Positions 32,698 to 45,350 of a DNA stretch of 64,000 bases are shown here, one piece after another. The stretch comes from Hygrophila difformis (lineage: Eukaryota > Streptophyta > Magnoliopsida > Lamiales > Acanthaceae), in assembly GCA_030278955.1 (NCBI GenBank), contig JAOANR010000001.1, forward strand, positions 41,008,890 to 41,072,889. Direction: 5' to 3'. Every line of letters begins with the position of its first letter. Positions within the stretch are counted from its first letter, which is position 1. A program made the translations under genes and the position numbers. The notes below the pieces were generated by a model. The model was not told the origin of the DNA, made no database searches, and was given only the letters and a program-made list of their open reading frames with translations.

Positions 32698-34705
32698 TGA
32701 TGCACCCTGTGAAACCACACTTATACAAGCTTGAATTGTACCACAATATGTCCAAAATGAGTGCATTTTACCTTAATTCATTGCACTTTTAGGTGTATTT
32801 CATGTGTTTTTATTTTTCAAGTGATCATGGTTAGATTTGGCTTATTTAGGTTAGATTTATCATGTTTTTATGTGTTTTTAATAAGACTTTTAGCAAACCT
32901 AATGCATTGCAATGTTGTTTCAGGCATTAAAATGAAGAAAGAAGATGTTCGGAGGTCAAATGATGTGAAATTCGGAATTTTCAACACTGGAAAAGCTCCA
33001 GAATGCGCCACATAGGCATGGCGGCGCATAAAATCATGCTCGAGCGCCACATTATGCGCCACATCGACACTTAGGAAAATTTCGGATGAAAAAAGCTTCA
33101 GGATGCGCCGCATAAGCTTGGTGGCGCCGAAATCTGCTCTGGAGCGCCACAAAATGCGCCGCTGTTAAATTAAAAATTGGGAAATTGTCAGAATGCGCCG
33201 CACCTCCTTGGTGGCGCCTAAAACCACCTTGGAGCGCCACTTTTTGCGCCGCAGCAGAAAATTTGGAAAATGTCAGGATGCGCCAGCTCTCTTTGGTGGC
33301 GCCGAAAACCTCTTCCGAGCGCCACTTTTTGCGCCACAGTCGCGGTTTGGAGGTTTTCTAACCTCCCGAACACGGTTTTAAATGCCGTTTTTTGTCATTC
33401 TCCTCATAGAGACTCATATCCAGACTCATTTTATCATCAGAAACTCTCTGGAAACGCTCTGCAACTTTGGAGAAGAAGGCGATAACACCGAACCATGCCG
33501 GAGGAAGTGATCGGAATGTCTTTCTGACTGTGTTCTTCGCATTCTAGGTGTTGTTTTCCTTTTTCTCGCTTTGTAATGTTTAGGATTTGCTTTTAAACAT
33601 AATTTCCTACTGTTTTCATGTTTGTAAATGGATTTCTATGTTGTTCGTGTTAAAAGTATTCTAGAACGGGAGTTCAGAATCACTTTTGAAGTACAAATTT
33701 ATCTTTTATGGCAGAAATATAATGAATGTCGATGTTTATCTGTGTAATCTGGATTAATCTGCAAGAACTGTTAGAATTTGAATTAGGATTATGTATTGGA
33801 TGCCTGAAATTGATCGACAATTATGTTTTGGCAAAAATCTGAAATCTGTATTTTTAATTTGCTAAACCTGGACTGATCGATCATTCTGCATATTTTGTCT
33901 ACAATAATCTGATAAAAATTCTAATATGTTCACATTCTAAATTTAGTATTAAAATCCATATTACCATGTTTTATCAATATTTTACCATGTTTATTAGATT
34001 ATTTACACTATTCTGCATAATTAAATGTTAGAATCTAATCTGTTTGATTTCTGCTTTGCTAAATCGGGAGATAAAAAGTGGAAATTAGATTTTAGTACCG
34101 GTCTTGGGAATAAATCATATTAAAATAGATTCTGACATGTACACGCTGATTTGGGAAATGAAATGTGTCGTACAATCACTATAGGAAAATTTGTATGCTT
34201 GGGAAAGACTCAAATTTATGCCTAAACTGATGATTGCAGGATGTTAGATAATTTAATTTGCTTCAATGAAGTCTGTTTTTACAAATTATGAAAATTAGGA
34301 AATTGTTATATTTTTAATCTTTATAAAATCATTAATTCTGCTGAAATTGATTTTTTTAGACATTGGGAAATGCTAAATCATTATGCAATTTCACTTTTAT
34401 ATAAAGATGGCATGTTCTAAATCATTACAAGCATATATCTTATTTTTATTTTTATTATTTTAAATTTTTAACTTGCTTTATTTTTAAATTTAATGCTATT
34501 ATTTTAATTTAATCACCATTAGAATTAAACAAACTCTTTTCAAAATATAATATATATTATTAATGAACTTAAAATGACTAAGTTTTCTCCAGAATGAAAT
34601 AATATTCTGAATTCCCTTGGGTTCGACCCGGTATTCACCGGTTTTTATTACTTGATGACAACCATCCGCTTGTGGTAAAATATGAGTAGTGAAAATCACT
34701 CATCA
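32698..34705 (+). repeat. 5' LTR of the LARD-like element (2008 bp)
   Basis: It starts TGATGCACCC and ends ACTCATCA, so its ends form the short inverted repeat TGATG...CATCA. A tRNA-Asp PBS follows at 34712, and a purine-rich AAGTGTGAGGATGT precedes it. The second copy is at 46744-48743; I counted about 15 substitutions and two small indels between them, under 1 percent. A four-unit GC-rich tandem array is at 33001-33357. No protein is encoded. Confidence 0.88.
33001..33357 (+). repeat. GCGCC palindrome array in U3 (four units)
   Basis: Units start at 33001, 33101, 33191 and 33276 (85-100 bp apart). Each has the order ATGCGCC, GGTGGCGCC (GGCGGCGC in unit 1), GAGCGCCAC, TGCGCC, while the AT-rich sequence between the boxes varies. 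In AT-rich surroundings this preserved box order stands out. Confidence 0.85.
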
Positions 34706-34711
34706 AGTTTT

Positions 34712-34729
34712 TGGCGCCGTTGCCGGGGA
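34712..34729 (+). promoter_or_regulatory. Primer-binding site, tRNA-Asp type
   Basis: TGGCGCCGTTGCCGGGGA, complementary to the 3' end of plant tRNA-Asp, six bases after the LTR. This PBS is typical of Athila and related Ty3/gypsy elements. Confidence 0.9.
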
Positions 34730-36060
34730 ATTATTGTGAACATTATGTTGTTTTAAGTTCATTTGAATACATTTATGTCATTTCTACTTTTTAAATATTG
34801 TTATAACTTTTTGCTATTCTATGTCGTGCAAGGGCATCGAGCTAAATCAGTGTGTGATCCTGAAATTTGAAAGAATATTGGGTTTCTAATCTAAAAAAGA
34901 GGAAGATCTGCAAGAGAACAAGTGTGAGGATGGCGGCAAGTTGTATACAGCATATATAATTGAGGATTTCAAGTGGATACCCTCGATTGAAAAATCACCT
35001 ACACTTCATTTAAAGGTATTAGCACCACACTTGAGGTATGTATTTCTCAATAAATTAGATTACTTTTAATTAAATGCATTACATCAAGTGTTGATATTAG
35101 ATGCTAGAATATTTGAGATTAAATTCCACCTCTTGACAACATTACAACTTTAATGAGTTTTTTTTTAGGGAATGCTGATATATTAGAATGTTAATCAGTA
35201 ATTTTCTTATGATTGCATTACCTTTATTTAAATTGTTGTTTAAAGATGTGCAATTTGACCTTATAACTCATGAATGACATGATCATGGAAGTGCACCCAC
35301 CATTTAGACCTTTAATTTAGAAAATGGTGCATTTGTCTTTGAAAGCTAATTAGGAAAGGGAATTTGCATACTGCCGTTGCATGCTTAGCAATAGTTATTT
35401 ATGTCTTTTGCTTAATATGTTTGATTTTCTTTTTTTTTTTTTTTAAGTTTATATGTTTTAATTACAACTAAAAAATATATAAAAATGATTCTTGTATGAT
35501 GTTCATTATATGTAATTTTGGAGTGACTCTTAAGAATTAGAGTGATCAATAACTGAAAGACTTTTTGTGGTGATTTAAGTAGAATAGGAGAAAGACTGAA
35601 ATAAATTGATAGAGGGGTTGACGAAAACGAACAGAATTTCATAGATATTTATAGGGGATGATTAGAACTAATTAGGGTAGTTTTACTAAACAGATGAATA
35701 GGAATATGGATGCAATATTAGGTTTCATTTAAACAAATCACGCAATATATTTTTGCTACAAAGTCTGTACAAATACTGAGTTTTAGATGCCACTCTTCAT
35801 AAATGGTTTTCAAAAACTCAGTTAAGCACCGAAAGTAGCACAAACAAGGCATTTTGGGTTTCATTCATACTAATAATGCATAAAAACTTGTTTGAGCACC
35901 ACATGTAGTATTAAATGGAATCGTTGGGTTTATGCCAAACTTGAATTTTTACAAAAGTCCATTCTAATTCATCTCCAATTAGCTCAAATTTAATCCTAGA
36001 TCTTCTAATTGGGCTTAAAAACCTACCCATTTAATGTAAACTTAAAAAACAAATAATAAA

Positions 36061-36091
<31 letters not shown>

Positions 36092-37947
36092 TAATAATAA
36101 AATAAAATAGTCATCTCCTTCATGTTCTATCTTTCACATTCCTCTCTTTATTGAATCTCACAACACCAGTCATCATCCTCAATTTCCCTTCCACCACAGT
36201 TTCTTTAAAAAAATATATATATATATATATAAATAAATAAAAATAATAATAATAATAATAATCTGTTTTTGTTTGTCTTTATTATCATATTTATGGTATA
36301 TGCATGTTTTTATTTTCATTTTATGTCACGTTATGCTTATTTGTTTAGGTTTTTAATTTTGTTAATCACCATATTTCTAATTTAATAATTAAGTAGTGCA
36401 TGTTATGTGGTGAAAGTAGAAGCTGAAATGTACTCGATAATTGAAGCTGAAATTGAGGCTCAAGAACCCTAGCTTCTCAAATTTGGAGATTTCTTGTTAA
36501 AGTGCTTTAAAGCTTCAATTTGGGGTAAGTATAGCTATCATAGTCAATAATTCGTTCAATTTTGTGATTGAGAATGCATTATTGTTGGTATTTGTGTTGT
36601 TGCATTGATTTTGGGTTTATTAGAATGTGGGATTAAAATTTGGTTTAAGTGCATGAATGTTAGGTTGAAGTGAACAATATGGTATTAGAACATGTTTTCA
36701 AGCTCAACTTCAAAAGTTTCAAATTATTTATCAAAATTTTAGGATTGCAGTGTTCTAAAAACTGAAATTACAGCTTGGGAATTCTGAAAATTTGTTTAAA
36801 ATGAGTTAAAATAACATGTTTAAGCTTTTAAGTTGATCTATAAATATTGTTAACCATGTTGTTTTAATCTACATTAATAACTTTTGGTAACATTAAAGCT
36901 TGAAACCTCATGTTTTTCTAATTTATGAAAAAGAAACATTTTTATTATAAAAAACTCATCCTATGAATTTTTAACTAAAAAGGCAAACTTATGTTACTTT
37001 AAAAAAAAAAAACTAAAAGTTCTTTGATCATTATTTCGAATCATTAATAAGAACTAGTTTGCTAATTTGGTGGACTTTAAGCATTAAATCTGAAATTTTG
37101 AACAAAAAGGGAGTTTTTATAACTTAAAAATGTGTTCTTTTTAATAATAAGTTTTAAGTTCTAAAAAGTGATTTTCTTGAATTTATAAGAGACTTAAAAC
37201 TTAAAGCTTTTAAAATAAAATATATTGGTCATTTAGTTGTTTAAATCTCACATTCTAGGTTGATATATGTTTGCTTTATACATTGCACTTAAGTTAAACT
37301 TTTGATTTAAACTTAAGTGTGAGGATGGAGAGCAATGCATATATTTAACACTAACCCGAAGTTTTTGTGTAACCAGGTTCCATAAATAATGTATAAGAAA
37401 TACCTTTGTTACTTGGTTGGATGTTTTTGCTATGAATATTGGTTTGCTCTGCTATGCACTACTTAGGTGTTTTATTTATAGTGAATATGGTAAGCATGTG
37501 GTTAAGTTTATATTTATGTTTAAGTTATGTTTATGCATGTTTTTAATTCTAATAAAATAGCTCTTACTTGAATCATGTTAAACTGGAATGTTGTGAGCTG
37601 TTGATTTGATAACAGGAAAGTAAATAACTATGATAATTGATGAAGAAGCGGGATTAATGTTGTTGAAGTGTCGAATCTTTATGATTTTACACAATACATG
37701 CATTAAAATCAATAAATTATTATGTATAGATCATATTTAAAAAGCCAAAATTTTTATCTATTTAAAAGGTATGATCTAATTCAGTCTAACTTTTTAAATG
37801 CATGCTATATTCTTATTTTTAAAATTTAAAAGTTTTAATCCCACATTTTAAATCTTTCATTATGCACTTAAACTAAACTGGTAGTTCAGTTTAAGTGTGA
37901 GGATGGAGGAGTTTCTATTATGATCACATTCCCGAAATTCTTCATCA
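34730..37947 (+). mobile_element. LARD-like internal region, 5' part (second copy)
   Basis: Non-coding. The first 1.3 kb (34730-36046) follows the PBS and holds no gag; one AAGTGTGAGGATGG motif is at 34919. From 36047 it repeats 29407-31313. The region is interrupted at target ACAGG (37948-37952) and continues at 45351. Without the insertion, about 4.6 kb lies between the LTRs, so the element carries only cis signals (LTR, PBS, PPT). Confidence 0.8.
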
Positions 37948-37952
37948 ACAGG

Positions 37953-40644
37953 TGTAACACCCCGGTTTTTGGTCACCCAGGTCGGGGTGTCACCGCCACA
38001 CCTCCCTAGCAAGACACGGTTTCTCCGAGCTCACTAAAGAGATGCAAGGCTATGGTTTTTCAGAATTTAAAATATTCAAACAGCCCATTCATATATAATT
38101 TAAAAATAATACATCAAAGTTGCAGCGGAAAATAATATTTTCATAAGTATAATGCAGCGGAATTTAAATATAGGGCCAACATGGCCAAGACACGGGTTAA
38201 ACAGGCCCGTTCATGCAAAATCTAGTCTAATACAAAAATTCAAAATAATATATATAATCCCAAACTTCCCATGTATGCATATGACGATGCATAATTCTCA
38301 ACTCTGCAAGAAGAAGAAATAAAAATATGGTTTGGTCAGCACTACGTGCTGAGTAAGTTAACACATACAAGATTATGAGGTTTCAAAGCCTTTATTTAAA
38401 TTTAATGAAAACATGTGCATAATTTAAATAATTCATGTAATCGCATAATTTAGAAGTATGGATTCATAAGATCATCATATAGCTTGCAACGCAATTAAAT
38501 AAGTGGCCATAAATTTACCAACACAATTTAATACAGATTTAATGTGGAATTCTCGCAACTCCTCGTTTCATATCTCTTACAGATCACCACCGCTAGGGCT
38601 CTTATGTCCGCCAGCCTTACGCCTGGGCTCTTATGTCCACAGGTATCATGGTCGATCCAGATCTTTTAATTAGAGTTAATCCGTCCGCTAGACATACGAT
38701 CACTGTTTCGCTAGGGCTCTTACGTCAACCTAGACATACACTTGGGCTCTTATGTCCCAAGCCGCAGAGAACATTGACAGTATCTAGCTTAGTCATAACC
38801 CGCAATATATTTTAATCTTCTCGTTTCGTATATCGTATGTCAAAGTATTTCTATCCGTTTCAACCTCTAAGGTTAATTCCATGTTTCAACAAGATTTCAA
38901 AATTTCGTTCGGTAAATCACAGTTTACCCCAAAATTCGTCTAAAATCAGATTTAATTTCAAAAATTCCAAAATTTCACGACTGACTCCAAAACGTCGAGA
39001 TCTACAACTTTCGTGTTTTAACTTTTTCGATCCGAGATACGGAAATAGTTCAAAAACGCCAATCTTCGTCAGACCAGAAATCTGTCCGCGTTTCCCTATA
39101 GCAGTTTAAAAGTTTCGAATTCTACCATAGCAAATGAGCTCTAAATTTGATGAAATTTTACGGAGATCATCTTAAGACAATTATCTACAACTTTCATGTT
39201 TGACTAAAGATCTAATTCGGCCTAGAACCATAGTCAAAAACGTCAACAAGTTCGCACCTATGTTCTGTCCAGTTTCAAGATTCGATTTCAAACCAGTTCG
39301 GTTCGGAGTGGATTTCATATATCAAATCATCATGAAAAATTCTGAAATTTCACGGAGGTGTTCTTAACATATAGATCTACAACTCCTATGTTCAACGCCA
39401 AGCCTAGATCGGTCTAGATCTAAGGTAGAAATCACCAACAAGTTCGAATAAAGAATCTATCATCGTTTCAAGATTTAAATCTAATGCAGGCTCGTTTACG
39501 ATCGGTTTCGCATATCAAAACACGATGAAAAATTATGAAATTTTTACACAACCTAGATCAGAGTCTTAGGAACGTTTTTTGTGTTTTAAGTTTTCCCGTT
39601 TGAGGTCGTTTAAAGGTTCGGAAAAATTAGACAAAACTGTTGCGCCGTTAGAGATCACATGTTGACAGATTTACGAAAGATTTGATTAAGTTTCTAGATT
39701 CAAATATTTTAACTACTCCCAAAACCGTGTAAGCGTTAACTTACGGATTGTTGAGCGTCCGGGATCGTTGATTCGGAGGCGTGGCTTCCAGTCCACCGTT
39801 TATCTCCTTGACTCGTCGGGTTCTTCGTTCCCGATCCGGATCGGGGGTTTAGAATAGGAAGAGATCGAATTAGGATTCGTTTTGAATCAAGAACAGGAAA
39901 AAGAATGGACAAGAATGGTTCGTATCTTACCCCGACAATCGAAGGCTCCCAATTTTCGTCCAAGTCAGTCCCGTTGTTCGGTTTTGTGCCTCCGACGACT
40001 TCCGGATCTAGGGTTTCGAATGTATGGAAGGTTGTAGGGTTTCGTAAAGGTATACGGAGCTCCTAGAAGGTCTTATTTATAGATATCTAAGACCTAGGGC
40101 GTCCAAAATCTGACCCCAAGGGTCTTGAGTCGAGATATGTTCAACCGAAAGTCGAAAAATCCGGAATCGGGCGAGAGATTCACGCAATTCGCGAATCTGC
40201 CCTCTGGCGCGCACCTGGCGCGGTCCTCTCCTTTGGAGCGCGCGGCGACCGCGCCGTCCTGGCCTGGACTTCGGTCTGGGCCGGGTCGTGCGATCCGTCG
40301 GGCGTTTCCTCCTCTCTTTCGGACTTCTATCCCTCTACGTCCCCGGATTCGGATTTCCGGGGTATCTTCGGGCTCCGATTTCCTATCTTAATTTTATTCG
40401 GATCTAATTTTATATTTGGACTCGAGTTATTGAGTCCATCGATGTCGGGTCCCCGTGTAACCATTTATTCAATTAAATTGCCTTCGGCTTCCCGGGTTCT
40501 CGGAATTTTGTTCCCTTTTTTAATTTAAATTCCATTTCTCATCTTCTATGATTCTTTATTCATTTATCATGTTTATTATATTTATTTATTTATTTATTTA
40601 TTTTATTGTATTTATTTTATGTTGGAAAATTCTCGGGTATTACA
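37953..40644 (-). repeat. 3' LTR of the nested element
   Basis: Plus strand TGTAACACCCCGG to GGGTATTACA. A repeated GGGCTCTTATGTCC motif (four copies, 38597-38760) sits where other LTRs of this group hold different minisatellites. GC-rich palindromes are at 40200-40256 and a minus-strand TATA box (TATAAATA) at 40074-40081. Confidence 0.93.
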
Positions 40645-40660
40645 GTCTACCCTCCTTAAG
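40645..40660 (-). promoter_or_regulatory. Polypurine tract of the nested element
   Basis: Minus strand CTTAAGGAGGGTAGAC directly before LTR start TGTAATACC. A second purine tract (AAGGGGGAGAGGATGTGATACCCC) lies about 220 bp upstream at about 40870-40893. Confidence 0.75.
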
Positions 40661-40911
40661 AATCAACTTCGTCCTCGAAGTTGTGTTTCGGCTTTTCTCG
40701 TGCTAAAGTCTTTTGTTTGTTTTATTATTTTGTGACTGAACTTAGAATTAAGACTTCTAAGCTGCCTACGTACCCTGTGAAGGGATCAAGCCATAACGTA
40801 GTTCAAAAATTTATTTGGGATACATGATATCAAGTCGAACTCCAAAAATAAATGACTACGGGGTATCACATCCTCTCCCCCTTAGGACTTCAGTTATGTC
40901 CCCATAACTGC

Positions 40912-42030
40912 CTATTCATTATTCTCAAAAGGGTTCGGGTTTTGGTCTTGTTCCTCGTCACTCTCTCCTTGCTGAAGGTTCACCAAATCTACTCTCTTTT
41001 CGATTGCCTCCTCTGGCGTTCGACATCCACTAGCCTTGTGACCAAGCTTGCCGCACCTACGGCAGGTTCCAGGCTTCGGGCATTGGCGCACCAGATGTGC
41101 ATGGTTGCATCGTGGGCAACGTGGTATAAACGCACCACGGTTGTCGTCTCCCCCATTGTTGAGACCTTTATTTCCTTTCCTTCGGGATCCATTGTCTTTC
41201 CTAGAGTTGTTGTTGTTGTCTTTCCGATCCTTCTTCTCAAGTCCTTGCGAGTCCTTGCTCGACTCACCATGTTCCTTACGCTTCAATTGCTGGATTCGAG
41301 CAATTGATACGGCGCGATCATATATCGTCTGCAGGTTCGTGAATTGTCCTACTGCAAGTATCTCCCGGATACTAAGGTTCAGACCCATCTCGAATTTCTG
41401 AGCCTTGTCAGAGTCGGTTGGTACTATCTTCGCAGCAAATCGTACTAGCTCCTTGAATTTGCTGTAGTATTCTTGTACCGTTTGTGCCCCTTGCTTTAAG
41501 TTGATGAATTCCTCGTACCTCGCAGTCTTGGTGCTCAGTGGGTAGAATCTTTCCCTCAAAGCTTCCTTGAGTTCCTCCCAGGTGTAGGATTCTTCGTCTT
41601 CCACTGAATTCGCTTGGAGATTTTGCCACCACTCATCGGCTTCGCCTCCTAGGTAGTAGGTCACTACGTGTATCTTTTCCTCATCAGGGCACTTGATAGC
41701 ATTCAAGAGCTTATCAAAGGTACGGATCCAACCTTCCAACTTCGCCGGATCCTCTTGGCCGTCATAATGGGGTGGGTTGTAAGGGTTCACTAATGCCAAG
41801 TAGTTGACTCGGGCTACTGGCGGAGGTACTGTTTGTGTCCTATGCACCTCGGCATTTCCCAATGCTACAAGGAGTTCCTCTACCGATTTTAAACGTGCTT
41901 CCACATTATTGGGCGCTTGAGGCACTTGCTCTCCTAGGTTCTGAGGACTTTCACTGTTGTTGGGCGTGTTGGAAAGGTTAGCGTCAGTGCCGTTTGGACT
42001 CACCTTCCTTGGTTTCCTCCTAGGCGCCAT
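40912..42030 (-). CDS. gag of the nested pol-less element, intact
   Basis: A 372-codon intact frame starting MAPRRKPRKVSPNG. The retrotransposon gag region has YLALVNPYNPPHYDG, LEGWIRTFDKLLNA, YYLGGEADEWWQNLQ, LREIRFYPLS-type sequence and QTVQEYYSKFKELVRFA. It is followed by a basic linker (KRKEHGESSKDSQG) and a Cys/His region with a zinc knuckle, CRRCGKLGHKASGC (C-x2-C-x4-H-x4-C), preceded by CPRCNHAHLVRQC. It ends NPFENNE shortly before the PPT region. There is no protease, reverse transcriptase or integrase after it. An intact Gag with near-identical LTRs suggests a recently mobile, non-autonomous element using enzymes made elsewhere. Confidence 0.93.
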   Translation of the reverse strand: MAPRRKPRKVSPNGTDANLSNTPNNSESPQNLGEQVPQAPNNVEARLKSVEELLVALGNAEVHRTQTVPPPVARVNYLALVNPYNPPHYDGQEDPAKLEGWIRTFDKLLNAIKCPDEEKIHVVTYYLGGEADEWWQNLQANSVEDEESYTWEELKEALRERFYPLSTKTARYEEFINLKQGAQTVQEYYSKFKELVRFAAKIVPTDSDKAQKFEMGLNLSIREILAVGQFTNLQTIYDRAVSIARIQQLKRKEHGESSKDSQGLEKKDRKDNNNNSRKDNGSRRKGNKGLNNGGDDNRGAFIPRCPRCNHAHLVRQCPKPGTCRRCGKLGHKASGCRTPEEAIEKRVDLVNLQQGESDEEQDQNPNPFENNE

Positions 42031-42643
42031 TTTCTGTTACACGTGTATAGATTAGCTTATCTTGGTTTAGGTAGATCGCTCGAATGAGACGTTTCATTAA
42101 TTTCTAATTTCAAATTTTCGGGTTTGTTGTTTGGAAATCCAAACAAGATTTTTGGAATAAAGAGTGTTTTAATAAAACTTGATTTTTTTATTGTTCCCCA
42201 TGAAGAAGTTTTCTAATTTGTACAAGGGTAGGAATGGCTAAGGTCGAGGATTGTTATGTTTAGGCGAACGCATAGATCAATGAGATCTAGAACTAAGGCA
42301 AGATCAGTCTCTAGTTATGGTTTCTAGTTCGATGTCATGCCTCAAGATTATATAGGTGTAACAAGAGATCTAAGTTAATTTCGCCAAGATTCTAAGTTCA
42401 AATTCGCAAAGATTCTAAGTTCTCTAAAAGAGATGCAATATGCAAATGCGAGTGATGATTTCCCCCCAAAAAAAAATAATTTATGCACTATATATATATT
42501 TTTCCCATGGGGTTTAAAATAAAAATTTCTCCATGGAAATAATACTTTAAAATTTAAAATAATAGTCAAAATATTAATAATAGTTTAAAAATAATAATGG
42601 TTTAAAAATAATAGTTTAAAAATAATAGTTTAAAAATAGCCGG

Positions 42644-42655
42644 GCTCTGATACCA
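42644..42655 (-). promoter_or_regulatory. Primer-binding site, tRNA-iMet type
   Basis: Minus strand TGGTATCAGAGC four bases after the LTR end. Confidence 0.9.
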
Positions 42656-42658
42656 CTC

Positions 42659-45350
42659 TGTAACACCCCGGTTTTTGGTCACCCAGGTCGGGGTGTCACC
42701 GCCACACCTCCCTAGCAAGACACGGTTTCTCCGAGCTCACTAAAGAGATGCAAGGCTATGGTTTTTCAGAATTTAAAATATTCAAACAGCCCATTCATAT
42801 ATAATTTAAAAATAATACATCAAAGTTGCAGCGGAAAATAATATTTTCATAAGTATAATGCAGCGGAATTTAAATATAGGGCCAACATGGCCAAGACACG
42901 GGTTAAACAGGCCCGTTCATGCAAAATCTAGTCTAATACAAAAATTCAAAATAATATATATAATCCCAAACTTCCCATGTATGCATATGACGATGCATAA
43001 TTCTCAACTCTGCAAGAAGAAGAAATAAAAATATGGTTTGGTCAGCACTACGTGCTGAGTAAGTTAACACATACAAGATTATGAGGTTTCAAAGCCTTTA
43101 TTTAAATTTAATGAAAACATGTGCATAATTTAAATAATTCATGTAATCGCATAATTTAGAAGTATGGATTCATAAGATCATCATATAGCTTGCAACGCAA
43201 TTAAATAAGTGGCCATAAATTTACCAACACAATTTAATACAGATTTAATGTGGAATTCTCGCAACTCCTCGTTTCATATCTCTTACAGATCACCACCGCT
43301 AGGGCTCTTATGTCCGCCAGCCTTACGCCTGGGCTCTTATGTCCACAGGTATCATGGTCGATCCAGATCTTTTAATTAGAGTTAATCCGTCCGCTAGACA
43401 TACGATCACTGTTTCGCTAGGGCTCTTACGTCAACCTAGACATACACTTGGGCTCTTATGTCCCAAGCCGCAGAGAACATTGACAGTATCTAGCTTAGTC
43501 ATAACCCGCAATATATTTTAATCTTCTCGTTTCGTATATCGTATGTCAAAGTATTTCTATCCGTTTCAACCTCAAAGGTTAATTCCATGTTTCAACAAGA
43601 TTTCAAAATTTCGTTCGGTAAATCACAGTTTACCCCAAAATTCGTCTAAAATCAGATTTAATTTCAAAAATTCCAAAATTTCACGACTGACTCCAAAACG
43701 TCGAGATCTACAACTTTCGTGTTTTAACTTTTTCGATCCGAGATACGGAAATAGTTCAAAAACGCCAATCTTCGTCAGACCAGAAATCTGTCCGCGTTTC
43801 CCTATAGCAGTTTAAAAGTTTCGAATTCTACCATAGCAAATGAGCTCTAAATTTGATGAAATTTTACGGAGATCATCTTAAGACAATTATCTACAACTTT
43901 CATGTTTGACTAAAGATCTAATTCGGCCTAGAACCATAGTCAAAAACGTCAACAAGTTCGCACCTATGTTCTGTCCAGTTTCAAGATTCGATTTCAAACC
44001 AGTTCGGTTCGGAGTGGATTTCATATATCAAATCATCATGAAAAATTCTAAAATTTCACGGAGGTGTTCTTAACATATAGATCTACAACTCCTATGTTCA
44101 ACGCCAAGCCTAGATCGGTCTAGATCTAAGGTAGAAATCACCAACAAGTTCGAATAAAGAATCTATCATCGTTTCAAGATTTAAATCTAATGCAGGCTCG
44201 TTTACGATCGGTTTCGCATATCAAAACACGATGAAAAATTATGAAATTTTTACACAACCTAGATCAGAGTCTTAGGAACGTTTTTCGTGTTTTAAGTTTT
44301 CCCGTTTGAGGTCGTTTAAAGGTTCGGAAAAATTAGACAAAACTGTTGCGCCGTTAGAGATCACATGTTGACAGATTTACGAAAGATTTGATTAAGTTTC
44401 TAGATTCAAATATTTTAACTACTCCCAAAACCGTGTAAGCGTTAACTTACGGATTGTTGAGCGTCCGGGATCGTTGATTCGGAGGCGTGGCTTCCAGTCC
44501 ACCGTTTATCTCCTTGACTCGTCGGGTTCTTCGTTCCCGATCCGGATCGGGGGTTTAGAATAGGAAGAGATCGAATTAGGATTCGTTTTGAATCAAGAAC
44601 AGGAAAAAGAATGGACAAGAATGGTTCGTATCTTACCCCGACAATCGAAGGCTCCCAATTTTCGTCCAAGTCAGTCCCGTTGTTCGGTTTTGTGCCTCCG
44701 ACGACTTCCGGATCTAGGGTTTCGAATGTATGGAAGGTTGTAGGGTTTCGTAAAGGTATACGGAGCTCCTAGAAGGTCTTATTTATAGATATCTAAGACC
44801 TAGGGCGTCCAAAATCTGACCCCAAGGGTCTTGGGTCGAGATATGTTCAACCGAAAGTCGAAAAATCCGGAATCGGGCGAGAGATTCACGCAATTCGCGA
44901 ATCTGCCCTCTGGCGCGCACCTGGCGCGGTCCTCTCCTTTGGAGCGCGCGGCGACCGCGCCGTCCTGGCCTGGACTTCGGTCTGGGCCGGGTCGTGCGAT
45001 CCGTCGGGCGTTTCCTCCTCTCTTTCGGACTTCTATCCCTCTACGTCCCCGGATTCGGATTTCCGGGGTATCTTCGGGCTCCGATTTCCTATCTTAATTT
45101 TATTCGGATCTAATTTTATATTTGGACTCGAGTTATTGAGTCCATCGATGTCGGGTCCCCGTGTAACCATTTATTCAATTAAATTGCCTTCGGCTTCCCG
45201 GGTTCTCGGAATTTTGTTCCCTTTTTTAATTTAAATTCCATTTCTCATCTTCTATGATTCTTTATTCATTTATCATGTTTATTATATTTATTTATTTATT
45301 TATTTATTTTATTGTATTTATTTTATGTTGGAAAATTCTCGGGTATTACA
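42659..45350 (-). repeat. 5' LTR of the nested element
   Basis: Same length and almost the same sequence as 37953-40644. Minus-strand TATA box at 44780-44787; GC-rich palindromes at 44906-44962. Confidence 0.93.

Noticed and set aside
29407..34705. A single 5.3-kb LTR spanning the whole duplicated block
   Set aside because: The block does not begin with TG, starts in a microsatellite, and TGATG...CATCA ends with PPT and PBS define a 2.0-kb LTR inside it.
34712..34729. tRNA-Asp gene fragment
   Set aside because: Only the 18 bases complementary to the tRNA 3' end are present next to an LTR end; it is a primer-binding site.
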